Assembly: GCF_043555985.1 (NCBI RefSeq)
Contig: NZ_JBIGIC010000013.1
Span: 1 to 64,000, forward strand
Reading direction: 5' to 3'
Origin: Pelomonas candidula
GTDB taxonomy: Bacteria > Pseudomonadota > Gammaproteobacteria > Burkholderiales > Burkholderiaceae_C
DNA length: 64,000 nt
The position numbers were made by a program, and so were the translations under genes. This document shows positions 56,589 to 64,000 of this stretch, piece after piece. The notes below the pieces were generated by a model. The model made no database searches and had not been told where the DNA came from. It was given only the letters and a program-made list of their open reading frames with translations. Positions within the stretch are counted from its first letter, which is position 1; every line of letters begins with the position of its first letter.

Positions 56589-57824
56589 ATGAGCATCAGG
56601 TATCTGCTCGGCACCGATGACGGCACGCCCTTCGAGGGCCTGCTCGACCGCTGTGCAGCCGCCCCCGCCTGGGCGCCCTTCGACGCCCGCGCCACCGCCT
56701 TCGTGGCCCGCTTCTCGCAGCGTCTGCTGACCCACCCGCAGGCCCGCCAGTTCCCCGAGATGGCAGCGCTGGGACACTGGTTCCGCGGCGCCTCGCTGCG
56801 CGACCTTGCGGCGCAGTACCCGGCCCGCGCCGGCTTCCTGCGCCTGGGCCGCGGCCTGGCCTTCCACGTGGCGCCGGCCAATGTCGACTCGGTGTTCATG
56901 TACTCCTGGCTGCTGTCGCTGCTGGCTGGCAATGCCAACCTCGTGCGCGTGTCGCAGAAGGGCAGCCCGCAACAGGACTTCGTCATCGAGGCCCTGCGCG
57001 CGACACTGGCCGAGCCGGTGGGCGAGCCGGTTGCCGGCCGCTTCGTGCTGCTGACCTACCCGCACGACGACGCCATCACCGGCGCGATCTCTGCCCGCAG
57101 CCAGCTGCGCGTCGTCTGGGGCGGCGACGCCACCGTCGCCACCTTGCGCGCCATCCCGCTGCGCCCCACCGCGACCGAGCTGTGCTTCCCGGACCGCTTC
57201 TCCGCCGCCGCGCTGTCTGCTGCCGCCGTACTGGCGCTGGACGATGCCGGCCTGGCCCGGCTCGCCCAGGGCTTCTACAACGACGCCTTCTGGTTCGCCC
57301 AGCAGGCCTGCTCCAGTCCGCGCATGCTGGCCTGGGTGGGCGGCGGCGCTGATGTCGACGCCGCAGCGTTGCGCTTCTGGGCCGCCGTGGCGGCCGAGCT
57401 GACGCGCCGCGACGCCGACAACAGCGGCGCGATGACGATGGCCCGCGTGGCTGCCAGCTTCGAGTACGCGGCGGCTGGCCTCGCCCATCTGGGCCCGAAC
57501 ATGCTGGGCAGCTATCCGCTGCGCCTGGTGCTGGACCACGGACTGACCGCTGCGGTCAAGGAGGTCCACTGCGGCAACGGCCTGTTCCTGGAACAGCGAA
57601 CCGACAGCCTCGCGGCGCTGGCCGAGCAGTTCAGCGACCGTGAGCAGACGCTGTCCGTCTTCGGCTTCGGCGAGGACGAGCTCATGGCGCTGATGCAGGC
57701 CGTGCCAGCCCGGGCCATCGACCGCCTCGTGCCCATCGGCAGGGCGCTGGATTTCTCGCCGGTGTGGGATGGACAAGATCTGATCCTGTCCTTCAGCCGA
57801 CTCATTGCCTTGCCGATTTCATGA
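56589..57824 (+). CDS. LuxC-like acyl-CoA/acyl-protein reductase
   Basis: 411 residues, aldehyde-dehydrogenase-like fold. GRGLAFHVAPANVDSVFMYSW is the LuxC signature region, and Cys241 in AQQACSSPR is the catalytic cysteine that forms the acyl-thioester. Reduces an activated acyl group with NADPH to the aldehyde. Shorter than Photobacterium LuxC. The start at 56589 follows GAAGG. The end overlaps the next gene (ATGA). With LuxE, ACP and ligase it forms an acyl-activation and reduction cassette. Confidence 0.88.
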   Translation: MSIRYLLGTDDGTPFEGLLDRCAAAPAWAPFDARATAFVARFSQRLLTHPQARQFPEMAALGHWFRGASLRDLAAQYPARAGFLRLGRGLAFHVAPANVDSVFMYSWLLSLLAGNANLVRVSQKGSPQQDFVIEALRATLAEPVGEPVAGRFVLLTYPHDDAITGAISARSQLRVVWGGDATVATLRAIPLRPTATELCFPDRFSAAALSAAAVLALDDAGLARLAQGFYNDAFWFAQQACSSPRMLAWVGGGADVDAAALRFWAAVAAELTRRDADNSGAMTMARVAASFEYAAAGLAHLGPNMLGSYPLRLVLDHGLTAAVKEVHCGNGLFLEQRTDSLAALAEQFSDREQTLSVFGFGEDELMALMQAVPARAIDRLVPIGRALDFSPVWDGQDLILSFSRLIALPIS

Positions 57825-58579
57825 GCATCAACCTCTCGCTTCAGGACAAGGTGGCCGTTGTTACCGGCGCCTCGCGCGGCATCGGCCTGGCCTGCGCGCA
57901 CAAGCTGGCGCAGGCCGGCGCCAGCGTCATCATGCTGGGCCGCAACGAGGCCGCCCTGCAGGCAGCCGCGCAGGGCATCCGCACCGCCCTGCCCCACGCG
58001 CAACTGCAGCCGCTGGCCTGCAACGTGGCGGACCCGGCCAGCGTGCGCGACGCATTCCAGACCGTGTTCAAGACCCACAAGAAGCTGCACGTGCTGGTAG
58101 CCAACGCGGGCGTGCTGGACGATGCGCTGATCGGCATGGTCACGCCGGCGCAGATCGACAACACCTTTGGCACCAACGCATCGGGCGTGTTGTACTGCGC
58201 TCAGTACGCCAGCCGGCTGATGGCCCGCTCGGGAGGTGGGGCCATCATCAACGTGACGTCCATCATGGGCCTGCGCGGCAACATCGGCCAGGCCGTCTAC
58301 GCGGGCAGCAAGGCCGCCGTCGTCGGGATCACGCTGTCGCTGGCCAAGGAACTGGCGCCGCAGAAGATCCGCGTCAACGCCGTGGCACCCGGCTTCATCG
58401 ACACCGACATGGCCCGCTCCATCAGCAGCGAGAAGCGCGCCGAGCGCATCGGCGCCATCGCGATGGCCCGGGCCGGCGGCGCCGACGAGGTGGCCGACGT
58501 CGTGCTGTTCCTCGCCAGCGACATGGCCAGCTACGTGACCGGCCAGGTCGTCGGCGTGGACGGCGGCATGGTGATCTGA
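57821..58579 (+). CDS. Short-chain dehydrogenase/reductase, FabG-like
   Basis: 252 residues, classical SDR. NAD(P) loop TGASRGIG (15-22), NAG at 95-97, catalytic Ser147, Tyr160 and Lys164 (YAGSK), and a C-terminal YVTGQVVGVDGGMVI typical of 3-oxoacyl-ACP reductases. Likely reduces a 3-oxoacyl-ACP to the 3-hydroxy form, or the aldehyde made by the LuxC-like enzyme. Overlaps the LuxC-like gene by four bases and ends the cassette. Confidence 0.9.
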   Translation: MSINLSLQDKVAVVTGASRGIGLACAHKLAQAGASVIMLGRNEAALQAAAQGIRTALPHAQLQPLACNVADPASVRDAFQTVFKTHKKLHVLVANAGVLDDALIGMVTPAQIDNTFGTNASGVLYCAQYASRLMARSGGGAIINVTSIMGLRGNIGQAVYAGSKAAVVGITLSLAKELAPQKIRVNAVAPGFIDTDMARSISSEKRAERIGAIAMARAGGADEVADVVLFLASDMASYVTGQVVGVDGGMVI

Positions 58580-58604
58580 ATCCAGGCGCCGTCGCCCGAC
58601 TCGG

Positions 58605-58718
58605 TCAAGAAGGGCCGGTGGCGTAGCACCCTGCCAGGTAGCCCGCCAGCGTCAGTTCGTACCGCTGCGCTCCGTCATGGATGGCCTGGCGCGCAGCGAA
58701 GAACAGATAGCAGGTCGA
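58605..58718 (-). pseudogene. Possible remnant coding segment behind the GT2 stop
   Basis: In the same frame as the glycosyltransferase gene but beyond its TGA and a second in-frame TGA, 37 codons read like a protein tail (CYLFFAARQAIHDGAQRY, then ELTLAGYLAGCY) before a stop at 58605. It has no start codon. It could be the decayed C-terminus of the glycosyltransferase or of another lost gene, or chance. Confidence 0.28.
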
Positions 58719-58724
58719 TCATGC

Positions 58725-59672
58725 TCAACGCGTGGCGCCGAAATCGTGCCAGAGGCGAAGGAATTCCTCGTCGGCCTCAGCACCGACGGAGAGCGCCGGC
58801 AGCAGCGCGATGAAGGGTTGGATGTCAGCCTCTGCAGCGTAGCGCTGACGCACCCCTTCGGCAGACCTGGCGATGGTGGCTCGCGCCAACGCCTCGCTCA
58901 GTTGACCGGCGCGCAAAGCGCCGAGTGCAAAGGCGATCCAGCCGACCACGCCGAGCTTGAACGCCCGCCCCAGCGGCTGTTGCGAGTTCTGGCCGGCGCT
59001 GGTTCGAAAGTAGCCCAGGTGTTCATTGACAAAGGCCAGCGGTGCACGCTGAGTGCAAATAAGCATCGCACCAACGTCTTCCAGACCATGCAGCTTCACG
59101 CCGCCGAGCTGGGGGTGCATCAGGTCATCCGCACTCTCGGCCCTGAACGTGGTGTTGGAAAGCTCGCCAAGCCAGTTGTTGCCGGTGCCGACGATATGTT
59201 CGAACAGGATGCTCGCGGGCAGCCGCAACACGCGCTGCGACATCGCATCCAGCTCGGCGGGCACGGGCAGGCTGGCCAGTGGCTGTCCCGTCTCGCTGGC
59301 ATACCAGCGCCGGCTCACGGCGCAGCCAGCAGCCGTCACGGCCAGCGCCTCGGCATGACGGGCGTAGAAGCTCGGATAGGGAATGTCGTCATCCATCAGC
59401 AAATGGAAGTACGGTGTCGCGCCACCGTAGAGGCCGAGCAGTTGCTGGCAATTGGCCCAACCGCCGCGCCTGGGGCCGGGCACGACGCTGAGGTTGAGCC
59501 GATGCACAACGGGCGAAAGCGCCGGCTCGGCCAACGCACGCAGAAAGGCACCATCCGGGCTGTCGTCCGACACGATGACACGCGCCGGCAGCTGGGTCTG
59601 CACCTGCAAAGCGCGAAGCAGTTCGGTCAGGTAGGCCGGCTTGTAGGCCGGGATCAGCGTCGTGAAACTCAT
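58725..59672 (-). CDS. Family 2 glycosyltransferase
   Basis: 315 residues. SFTTLIPAYKPAYLTELLRAL, then ARVIVSDDSPDGAF for the nucleotide site, and LLMDDDIPYPSFYARHAEAL with the metal-binding DDD. The C-terminal half includes a GTGNNWLGELSNTTFR loop and ends ATR. The ATG has a TAGACT -10-like hexamer close upstream, shared with the truncated paralogue at 53481-53630. The gene is flanked by convergent (SDR) and divergent (ATP-grasp) genes, so it is its own transcript. Confidence 0.9.
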   Translation of the reverse strand: MSFTTLIPAYKPAYLTELLRALQVQTQLPARVIVSDDSPDGAFLRALAEPALSPVVHRLNLSVVPGPRRGGWANCQQLLGLYGGATPYFHLLMDDDIPYPSFYARHAEALAVTAAGCAVSRRWYASETGQPLASLPVPAELDAMSQRVLRLPASILFEHIVGTGNNWLGELSNTTFRAESADDLMHPQLGGVKLHGLEDVGAMLICTQRAPLAFVNEHLGYFRTSAGQNSQQPLGRAFKLGVVGWIAFALGALRAGQLSEALARATIARSAEGVRQRYAAEADIQPFIALLPALSVGAEADEEFLRLWHDFGATR

Positions 59673-59761
59673 GGCCCGCGCAGTCTAGGTGCCGTTCCAG
59701 ACGGGCAACACGAGAAATGCGGGTCATCTCCAGGCCTCCGCCATCATCGAAGGCCCGCACA

Positions 59762-60724
59762 ATGCCCCGCATGACTTCGTCGCCCACCCTGCTCATCACC
59801 GCAGCTGGCACCGGCGTCGGCTGGGCCTACGCGCTCACGCTGTCCCAGCACATGCCCGGTGTGCGGCTCATCACCGCCGACACCAACGGCGCCGCCTGGT
59901 GCAGCGCCGCTCGGCTTTCGACTCTGCACCTGCAGTGGCCGCCGTTCGAGGCCGGCGATGCCTACTTGGCTCAACTCAACGCGCTGATCGACGCCGAGGG
60001 CGTGACCCACTACCTGCCGATCATCGACCCTGAGATCGCCTGGGCCGCCCGCGAGCGCGGCCGGCTGCGCGTCGAACTGCTGGGGCCAGACGATGAATTC
60101 GCCAAGCTGGCGTTGGCCAAGGACCAGTACGCCGCACGGTTGGCCACCCTTGGCGTCGACAGCCCGCGCACACTGGGCCGCTCCGACATCGAGGCTGGCA
60201 CGCCTGGATTCGCCAAGCTGCCGGGCAGCTTCGGTGGTCGCGCAGCTTGGCCCATTCAGCGCGCCGAGCAGCTCGATACGCTCCCAGCCGGCGCCTTCGT
60301 GCAGGAGGCCTTGCCTGGTGCCGAGTACACGGTCGACTGCTTTCCGACCGGCGACGACGACATCGTCATTTGCTCTGTGCGCGAACGTGTGGAGACTAAG
60401 AGCGGCGTGTGCACCAAGGCACGCATCGCGCCGAACCCGATCCTGCGCGACTACGCCCGAAAGATGGTGCAGGGCTTCAGCCTGACGACGCCGTTCTGCT
60501 TCCAGGCGATCGCCAGTTCCGATGGACAGCGCCTCGCGGTGACCGACATCAATCCGCGCCTGGGTGCCGGCACGCTCATGAGCGCGGCCAACGGCACCGA
60601 CTTCTTTGCCGCACATCTGGCCCGCACCTTTGGCCACAGCTGGCGCGAACACTTGCGACCGCACCATCTGCGTTGCGCCGTGACGCGCCAGTATTTCGAG
60701 CTGCTGACGCCGGAAGTCGATTGA
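59762..60724 (+). CDS. ATP-grasp ligase (CarB/PylC-like)
   Basis: 320 residues. An N-terminal Rossmann-like pre-ATP-grasp domain (LLITAAGTGVGWAYALTL), an ATP-grasp fold with KLPGSFGGRAAWP and QEALPGAEYTVDCF, and the metal/ATP residues in TDINPRLGAGT near the C-terminus. ATP-grasp enzymes join a carboxylate to an amine or thiol through an acyl phosphate. In a sugar locus it could amidate a sugar acid or attach an amino acid. Substrate unknown. Start chosen at 59762 after GAAGG, with an ATG nine bases later also possible. Confidence 0.8.
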   Translation: MPRMTSSPTLLITAAGTGVGWAYALTLSQHMPGVRLITADTNGAAWCSAARLSTLHLQWPPFEAGDAYLAQLNALIDAEGVTHYLPIIDPEIAWAARERGRLRVELLGPDDEFAKLALAKDQYAARLATLGVDSPRTLGRSDIEAGTPGFAKLPGSFGGRAAWPIQRAEQLDTLPAGAFVQEALPGAEYTVDCFPTGDDDIVICSVRERVETKSGVCTKARIAPNPILRDYARKMVQGFSLTTPFCFQAIASSDGQRLAVTDINPRLGAGTLMSAANGTDFFAAHLARTFGHSWREHLRPHHLRCAVTRQYFELLTPEVD

Positions 60725-60738
60725 AGTCGAACGACGCA

Positions 60739-61359
60739 ATGACCACGCTGGCTCTGGATCTCGACGGCACATTGATTTCCTGCGAGGAGCGCCATTGCGC
60801 CCTCATGAAGCAGCTGTGCCGAGAAGACGGGATGGATGAGGACTTCATCTCGCGCTACTGGGCCGCCAAGCGCGAAGGTGCTTCCAATATGGTGGCGCTG
60901 CACGCACTGGGCCATCCAGCGCCCGACGCGCGTGCCGCAGCCTGGAACCGCAGCATCGAGCACTGGCCCTGGCTGGGTTACGACCGACTGCTGCCCGGCG
61001 TGATGGACGCGCTGGCAGCGCTCGCACGCGACGAGACGAACATCGTCGTGCTGACCGCGCGCAGCCAGCCGTTCTTCCTGCGACAGCAGCTCGATCGCCT
61101 GGGCCTGATGCCACATCTGGACGCCCTTCTGGTAGTACCGCCGAACGACGCAGCAACGGCCAAGGCCAGGGCCTTGCGCGAGCTGAAGGCCCTGGCCTTC
61201 ATCGGCGACACCGAAAGCGATGCCGACGCGGCCGAACGCGCCGGCATGCCCTTCCTTGCTCTCAATGGCGGCATGCGCTCCAGCGCTTTCTGGCGCGCGC
61301 GCGGCCGTGTCTCCTACCCCGACCTCGGCGCCGCGCTTGCGGCCCTGCCTCGACCATGA
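60739..61359 (+). CDS. HAD-superfamily hydrolase
   Basis: 206 residues. The nucleophile motif is LDLDGTL with Asp7 and the acid/base Asp9, VVLTARS is motif II, and FIGDTESDADAA is motif IV. A helical cap domain lies between. Likely a phosphatase acting on a small phosphorylated metabolite of this locus. A TTG at 60721 overlapping the ATP-grasp stop (TTGA) is an alternative start adding six residues, and would couple the two genes. Confidence 0.85.
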   Translation: MTTLALDLDGTLISCEERHCALMKQLCREDGMDEDFISRYWAAKREGASNMVALHALGHPAPDARAAAWNRSIEHWPWLGYDRLLPGVMDALAALARDETNIVVLTARSQPFFLRQQLDRLGLMPHLDALLVVPPNDAATAKARALRELKALAFIGDTESDADAAERAGMPFLALNGGMRSSAFWRARGRVSYPDLGAALAALPRP

Positions 61360-62063
61360 CCCAGAACGCCCACCTCGACGCCATCGCCCGGGACTCGATC
61401 TACGCCCTGGGCTGCAACGGTTCCATGATCCGCCACAGCTGGTCCATCGCACGCCGCCACCTGCCACCTGGCCGGCTGCTGGAGATGGGGCCGGCCGAAG
61501 GTGTGATGACCACATTGATCGCCGCAGAGCGCGACGACTTGCACCTGCTGGAGGGGTCTGCGGTCTACTGCCAGAGTCTGCGCGAGCGCTTTCCGCAGGC
61601 CAAGGTACACGAGTCCATGTTCGAAGACTTCGTGCCCGATGCCCCCTTCTCCGCCATCGTGCTGGGGCACGTTCTGGAACACGTCACCGACCCGGTGGCC
61701 GTGCTCAAGCTCGTGCGCGGCTGGATGGCGCCAGGCGCCCGCATCTTCGCGGCCGTCCCCAATGCGCGGTCGCTGCATCGCCAGGCCGCCGTCATCATGG
61801 GCCTGCTGGCGCAGGAAGATGCCATGAGCGAGCTGGACTACCGCCACGGCCATCAACGCGTCTTCAACCCAGAGTCCTTCCGTGCCAGCTTCACTCAGGC
61901 CGGCCTGGATATCGAAGTGTTCGGCGGCTACTGGATGAAGCCGGTGTCCAACGCGCAGATCGACCGCGACTGGACGCCGGCGATGCTGGACGCGTTCATG
62001 AAGCTCGGCGAACGCTACCCCGACACGGCGGCCGAGATCTACGTTGTCGCCTCGGCCGGCTAA
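61356..62063 (+). CDS. Class I SAM-dependent methyltransferase
   Basis: 235 residues. Motif I is LLEMGPAEGVMT (about 41-52), then LLEGSAVYC (acidic motif II), and VLGHVLEHVTDP as the post-I helix. O-methylation of a sugar is the usual role in such loci. Overlaps the HAD gene by four bases (ATGA), and its stop abuts the stop of the convergent transaminase gene with no gap. Confidence 0.87.
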   Translation: MTQNAHLDAIARDSIYALGCNGSMIRHSWSIARRHLPPGRLLEMGPAEGVMTTLIAAERDDLHLLEGSAVYCQSLRERFPQAKVHESMFEDFVPDAPFSAIVLGHVLEHVTDPVAVLKLVRGWMAPGARIFAAVPNARSLHRQAAVIMGLLAQEDAMSELDYRHGHQRVFNPESFRASFTQAGLDIEVFGGYWMKPVSNAQIDRDWTPAMLDAFMKLGERYPDTAAEIYVVASAG

Positions 62064-63155
62064 TCACCCGACCGAACGCACGACCTCGGCCACGCGGAAC
62101 ACGTCGTCTCGGGTCAGGTAGGGCGCCATCGGCAGGCTCAGCACCTCGTGCTGGAAGGCCTCGGCGATGGGCAGCGATGGCCAGGCCAGTGCGGCATAGG
62201 CCGGCTGCTGATGGCAGGCCAGCGGATAGTGCACGAGATGCCCAATGCCGGCGGCCGTCAACGCGGCCTGCACGGCAGCACGTCGCGGCGTGCGGATGAC
62301 ATAGAGATGCCACACCGGCTCGGCCCCCGGAGCCACGACAGGCCGGATGACGTCGGCACCGGTCAGCGCCTCGTCATACCAGGCTGCCACACGGGCGCGG
62401 GCGACGTTGTCGGCGTCCAGCGCCGACAGCTTGGCGCGCAGCACGGCGGCCTGGATCTCGTCCAGACGCGAGTTCACGCCCTGTACCTCGTGGCGGTACT
62501 TCTGCGTGGAGCCGTAGTTGCGCAGCAGGCGCAGCTTGGCAGCCAGCGTGTCGTCGTTGGTCGTGACGGCGCCGCCATCGCCCAGCGCACCAAGGTTCTT
62601 GCCCGGGTAAAAGCTGAACCCCGCCGCGATGCCCAACGAGCCCGCCCGGCGCCCCTGCCAGCGCGCACCGTGGGCCTGCGCGGCGTCTTCGACCACCTTC
62701 AGGCCGTGGCGCTGGGCCACCGCGTTGATGGCCTCCATCTCGCAGGGCTGGCCGTAAAGGTGAACCGGCATGATCGCCTTCGTGCGCGCCGTGACGGCGT
62801 CTTCGATGCGCTCGGGGTCCATGTTGTGCGTGCCCGGCCGGGGCTCGACAGGCACGGGTATCGCCCCCACCGAGGACACGGCCAGCCAGGTGGCGATGAA
62901 GGTGTTGGACGGCACCAGCACCTCGTCTCCCGGGCCGATGCCCAGCGCGCGCAAGGTCAGGCTCAGTGCGTCCAGGCCGTCGGCAACGCCGATGCAGTGC
63001 TTGACTTCGCAATAGGCCGCGAACTCGCGCTCGAAGGCCTCGACCTCGGCACCCAGGATGTACCAGCCCGAAGCCAGCACGCGCTCGATGCCCGCGCGGA
63101 TGGCCTCATCGTGCGCCGCGTTGAGCCGCTTCAGGTCCAGGAAGGGGATGTTCAC
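62064..63155 (-). CDS. dTDP-3-amino-3,6-dideoxyhexose transaminase (QdtB/FdtB-like)
   Basis: 363 residues, DegT/DnrJ/EryC1 family, PLP Lys186 in SFYPGKNLGALGDGG. FLDLKRLN at the N-terminus and VHLYGQPCEM fit the FdtB/QdtB subgroup. It would aminate C3 of a dTDP-3-keto-6-deoxyhexose supplied by the isomerase encoded directly upstream, whose gene overlaps it by four bases (ATGA). The product is a Fuc3N or Qui3N precursor. It differs in subgroup from the WecE-like enzyme at 51514. Confidence 0.9.
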   Translation of the reverse strand: MNIPFLDLKRLNAAHDEAIRAGIERVLASGWYILGAEVEAFEREFAAYCEVKHCIGVADGLDALSLTLRALGIGPGDEVLVPSNTFIATWLAVSSVGAIPVPVEPRPGTHNMDPERIEDAVTARTKAIMPVHLYGQPCEMEAINAVAQRHGLKVVEDAAQAHGARWQGRRAGSLGIAAGFSFYPGKNLGALGDGGAVTTNDDTLAAKLRLLRNYGSTQKYRHEVQGVNSRLDEIQAAVLRAKLSALDADNVARARVAAWYDEALTGADVIRPVVAPGAEPVWHLYVIRTPRRAAVQAALTAAGIGHLVHYPLACHQQPAYAALAWPSLPIAEAFQHEVLSLPMAPYLTRDDVFRVAEVVRSVG

Positions 63156-63565
63156 TTGGCGCCCCAGCGGTCGCGCATGAACTCCGCGTAGTCGCGGTGG
63201 TAGTCGCCCTCGTCGTATTTGGTCGAGGCCAGCACCATGCAGACCGAGGCCGACGAGAAGTTATCGAGCTCGCGCCAGATCATCGGGCAGATGTACAGGC
63301 CCTGGTAGCTGCGGTTCAGGTGCACGCGCTTCTTGTCCTTGCCGTCGTCGAGGATGACGTCGAAGCTGCCCGACATCGCGATGATGAACTGGTGCAGGTT
63401 CTTGTGCGCATGACCGCCGCGCTCGCTGCCACCAGGCACGTCGTAGAGGTAGTAGACGCGCTGGATGTCGAAGGGCACATGCACCCCGCCCTCGATGAAG
63501 GTCAGGTTGCCGCGCGGGTCATGGATCTTGGGCAGGTCGAAAATCTGGCAGCGGTCGATGGACAT
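63152..63565 (-). CDS. dTDP-4-keto-6-deoxyglucose 3,4-ketoisomerase (QdtA/FdtA-like)
   Basis: 137 residues, a single cupin domain of the WxcM/FdtA type. DPRGNLTFIEG near the N-terminus, RGGHAHKNLHQFI with the two catalytic histidines, and a C-terminal ASTKYDEGDYHRDYAEF. Moves the keto group of dTDP-4-keto-6-deoxyglucose from C4 to C3. Whether the product has galacto (FdtA) or gluco (QdtA) configuration cannot be read with confidence. Paired with the transaminase gene downstream. Confidence 0.92.
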   Translation of the reverse strand: MSIDRCQIFDLPKIHDPRGNLTFIEGGVHVPFDIQRVYYLYDVPGGSERGGHAHKNLHQFIIAMSGSFDVILDDGKDKKRVHLNRSYQGLYICPMIWRELDNFSSASVCMVLASTKYDEGDYHRDYAEFMRDRWGAK

Positions 63566-63605
63566 GGGCGAAAGCCTTGGTGATGCTTCGGGACCAAGTA
63601 TGGCC

Positions 63606-64000
63606 TCAGCGCAGGGGCGTCGACACCCCGCGGCCCATGCTCCAGATCAAGGCGACGATCTGCTGGGCGTCGAACATCGCGTTCACGTGGGCCACGCGCA
63701 TCGAGTAGTAGTCGCCCTCGGCGGCCATCACGTCGAACAGCGAACGGCGGCCGAGCTGCTGCCACTGCTGCAGCGTCGAGGCGCGCACGCGGTCGCTGTT
63801 GCGCAGGATCTCGACGATGCGGTGCGCGCGGTCCAGCGTCGACAGGCCGACCTCGTTCATCTCGAGCAGGCGGTAGCGCTTGGCCTCGACGGCCTCGTCG
63901 CGTTGCAGCACCGTGGCGCGGTAGCGCTGCACCGCCGCATTGGCCTCCGCCTGGGCGCCGGGCGGCAGGATGGGGATGGTGACGGTGACGCCGCCGGCAT
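63606..64000 (-). CDS. TolC-family outer-membrane efflux protein (3' part only)
   Basis: The visible 131 residues are the C-terminal part, the 5' end lies outside the window. VTVTIPILPPGAQAEANAAVQRY, then a long helix RDEAVEAKRYRLLEMNEVGL and SLFDVMAAEGDYYSMRVAHVNAMFDAQQIVALIWSMG are typical of the last helical hairpin of TolC/LapE-type type I secretion channels. It lies 40 bp upstream of the QdtA-like gene, same strand. If the genes beyond the window are an ABC transporter and a membrane-fusion protein, this would be a type I exporter close to the giant repeat protein. Confidence 0.72.
   Translation of the reverse strand, partial: AGGVTVTIPILPPGAQAEANAAVQRYRATVLQRDEAVEAKRYRLLEMNEVGLSTLDRAHRIVEILRNSDRVRASTLQQWQQLGRRSLFDVMAAEGDYYSMRVAHVNAMFDAQQIVALIWSMGRGVSTPLR

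Noticed and set aside
54485..56986. An 833-codon minus-strand open frame opposite the ligase and LuxE-like genes
   Set aside because: Composition typical of antisense shadow and no recognisable motif, while the plus strand carries intact catalytic signatures.
53818..57824. A bacterial bioluminescence (lux) operon
   Set aside because: Only LuxC- and LuxE-like genes are present. There is no luxA, luxB or luxD, and the neighbours are sugar genes.

Overview
High-GC chromosomal DNA that reads as a member of the Burkholderiales, most likely the Rubrivivax/Leptothrix/Roseateles lineage. This is inferred from the gene order leuC-leuD-leuB-asd-fimV-truA-trpF-trpB-trpA-accD-folC-SPOR-cvpA-purF-metZ, the codon and base composition, and the single-subunit methylmalonyl-CoA mutase operon. 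No 16S rRNA gene is present, so the placement is not proven.

1-1.6 kb: a scar that looks like the edge of an old mobile element (IS21-like end repeats, a truncated reading frame, spaced direct repeats, a terminator), one small exported protein, and six minus-strand tRNA genes forming an Ala(GGC)-Glu(TTC)-Asp(GTC) triplet present twice, each copy with its own terminator. 1.7-21.1 kb: a nearly gap-free minus-strand block of housekeeping genes. In transcription order these are a LysR regulator with leuC-leuD-leuB, then asd, fimV, truA-trpF-trpB-trpA-accD, folC-SPOR-cvpA-purF-metZ-gltX, and finally the tRNAs. 21.2-23.6 kb: an exported zinc-phospholipase-C-like protein and a divergent periplasmic solute-binding-like protein. 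23.6-33.9 kb: a minus-strand propionyl-CoA/methylmalonyl-CoA operon (mutase, GNAT, MeaB, VOC protein, PccB, Cdd1-like protein, PccA, FAD monooxygenase, probable epimerase), with a divergent GntR regulator across an AT-rich palindrome.

33.9-45.3 kb: the most striking object, one 3634-residue protein made almost entirely of 422 octapeptides. These are organised as about 16 tandem copies of a 24-octapeptide (192 aa, 576 bp) super-repeat, capped by a C-terminal domain with three EF-hand-like calcium loops. It has no signal peptide and a long leader with several predicted hairpins. It is probably a secreted giant surface protein.

45.3-64 kb: a surface-glycan or glycoconjugate locus. It holds GSCFA and SGNH-like acyl hydrolase/transferase candidates, several glycosyltransferases, a WecD-like acetyltransferase, a WecE-like 4-aminotransferase, an acyl cassette (ACP, AMP-ligase, LuxE-like, LuxC-like, SDR), an ATP-grasp/HAD/methyltransferase trio, a QdtB/QdtA-type 3-aminosugar pair, and the 3' part of a TolC-family gene that runs off the window. 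The working hypothesis is that this locus makes an acylated dideoxy-aminosugar glycan. Whether it decorates the neighbouring giant repeat protein, and whether the TolC protein belongs to that protein's exporter, is inference only.
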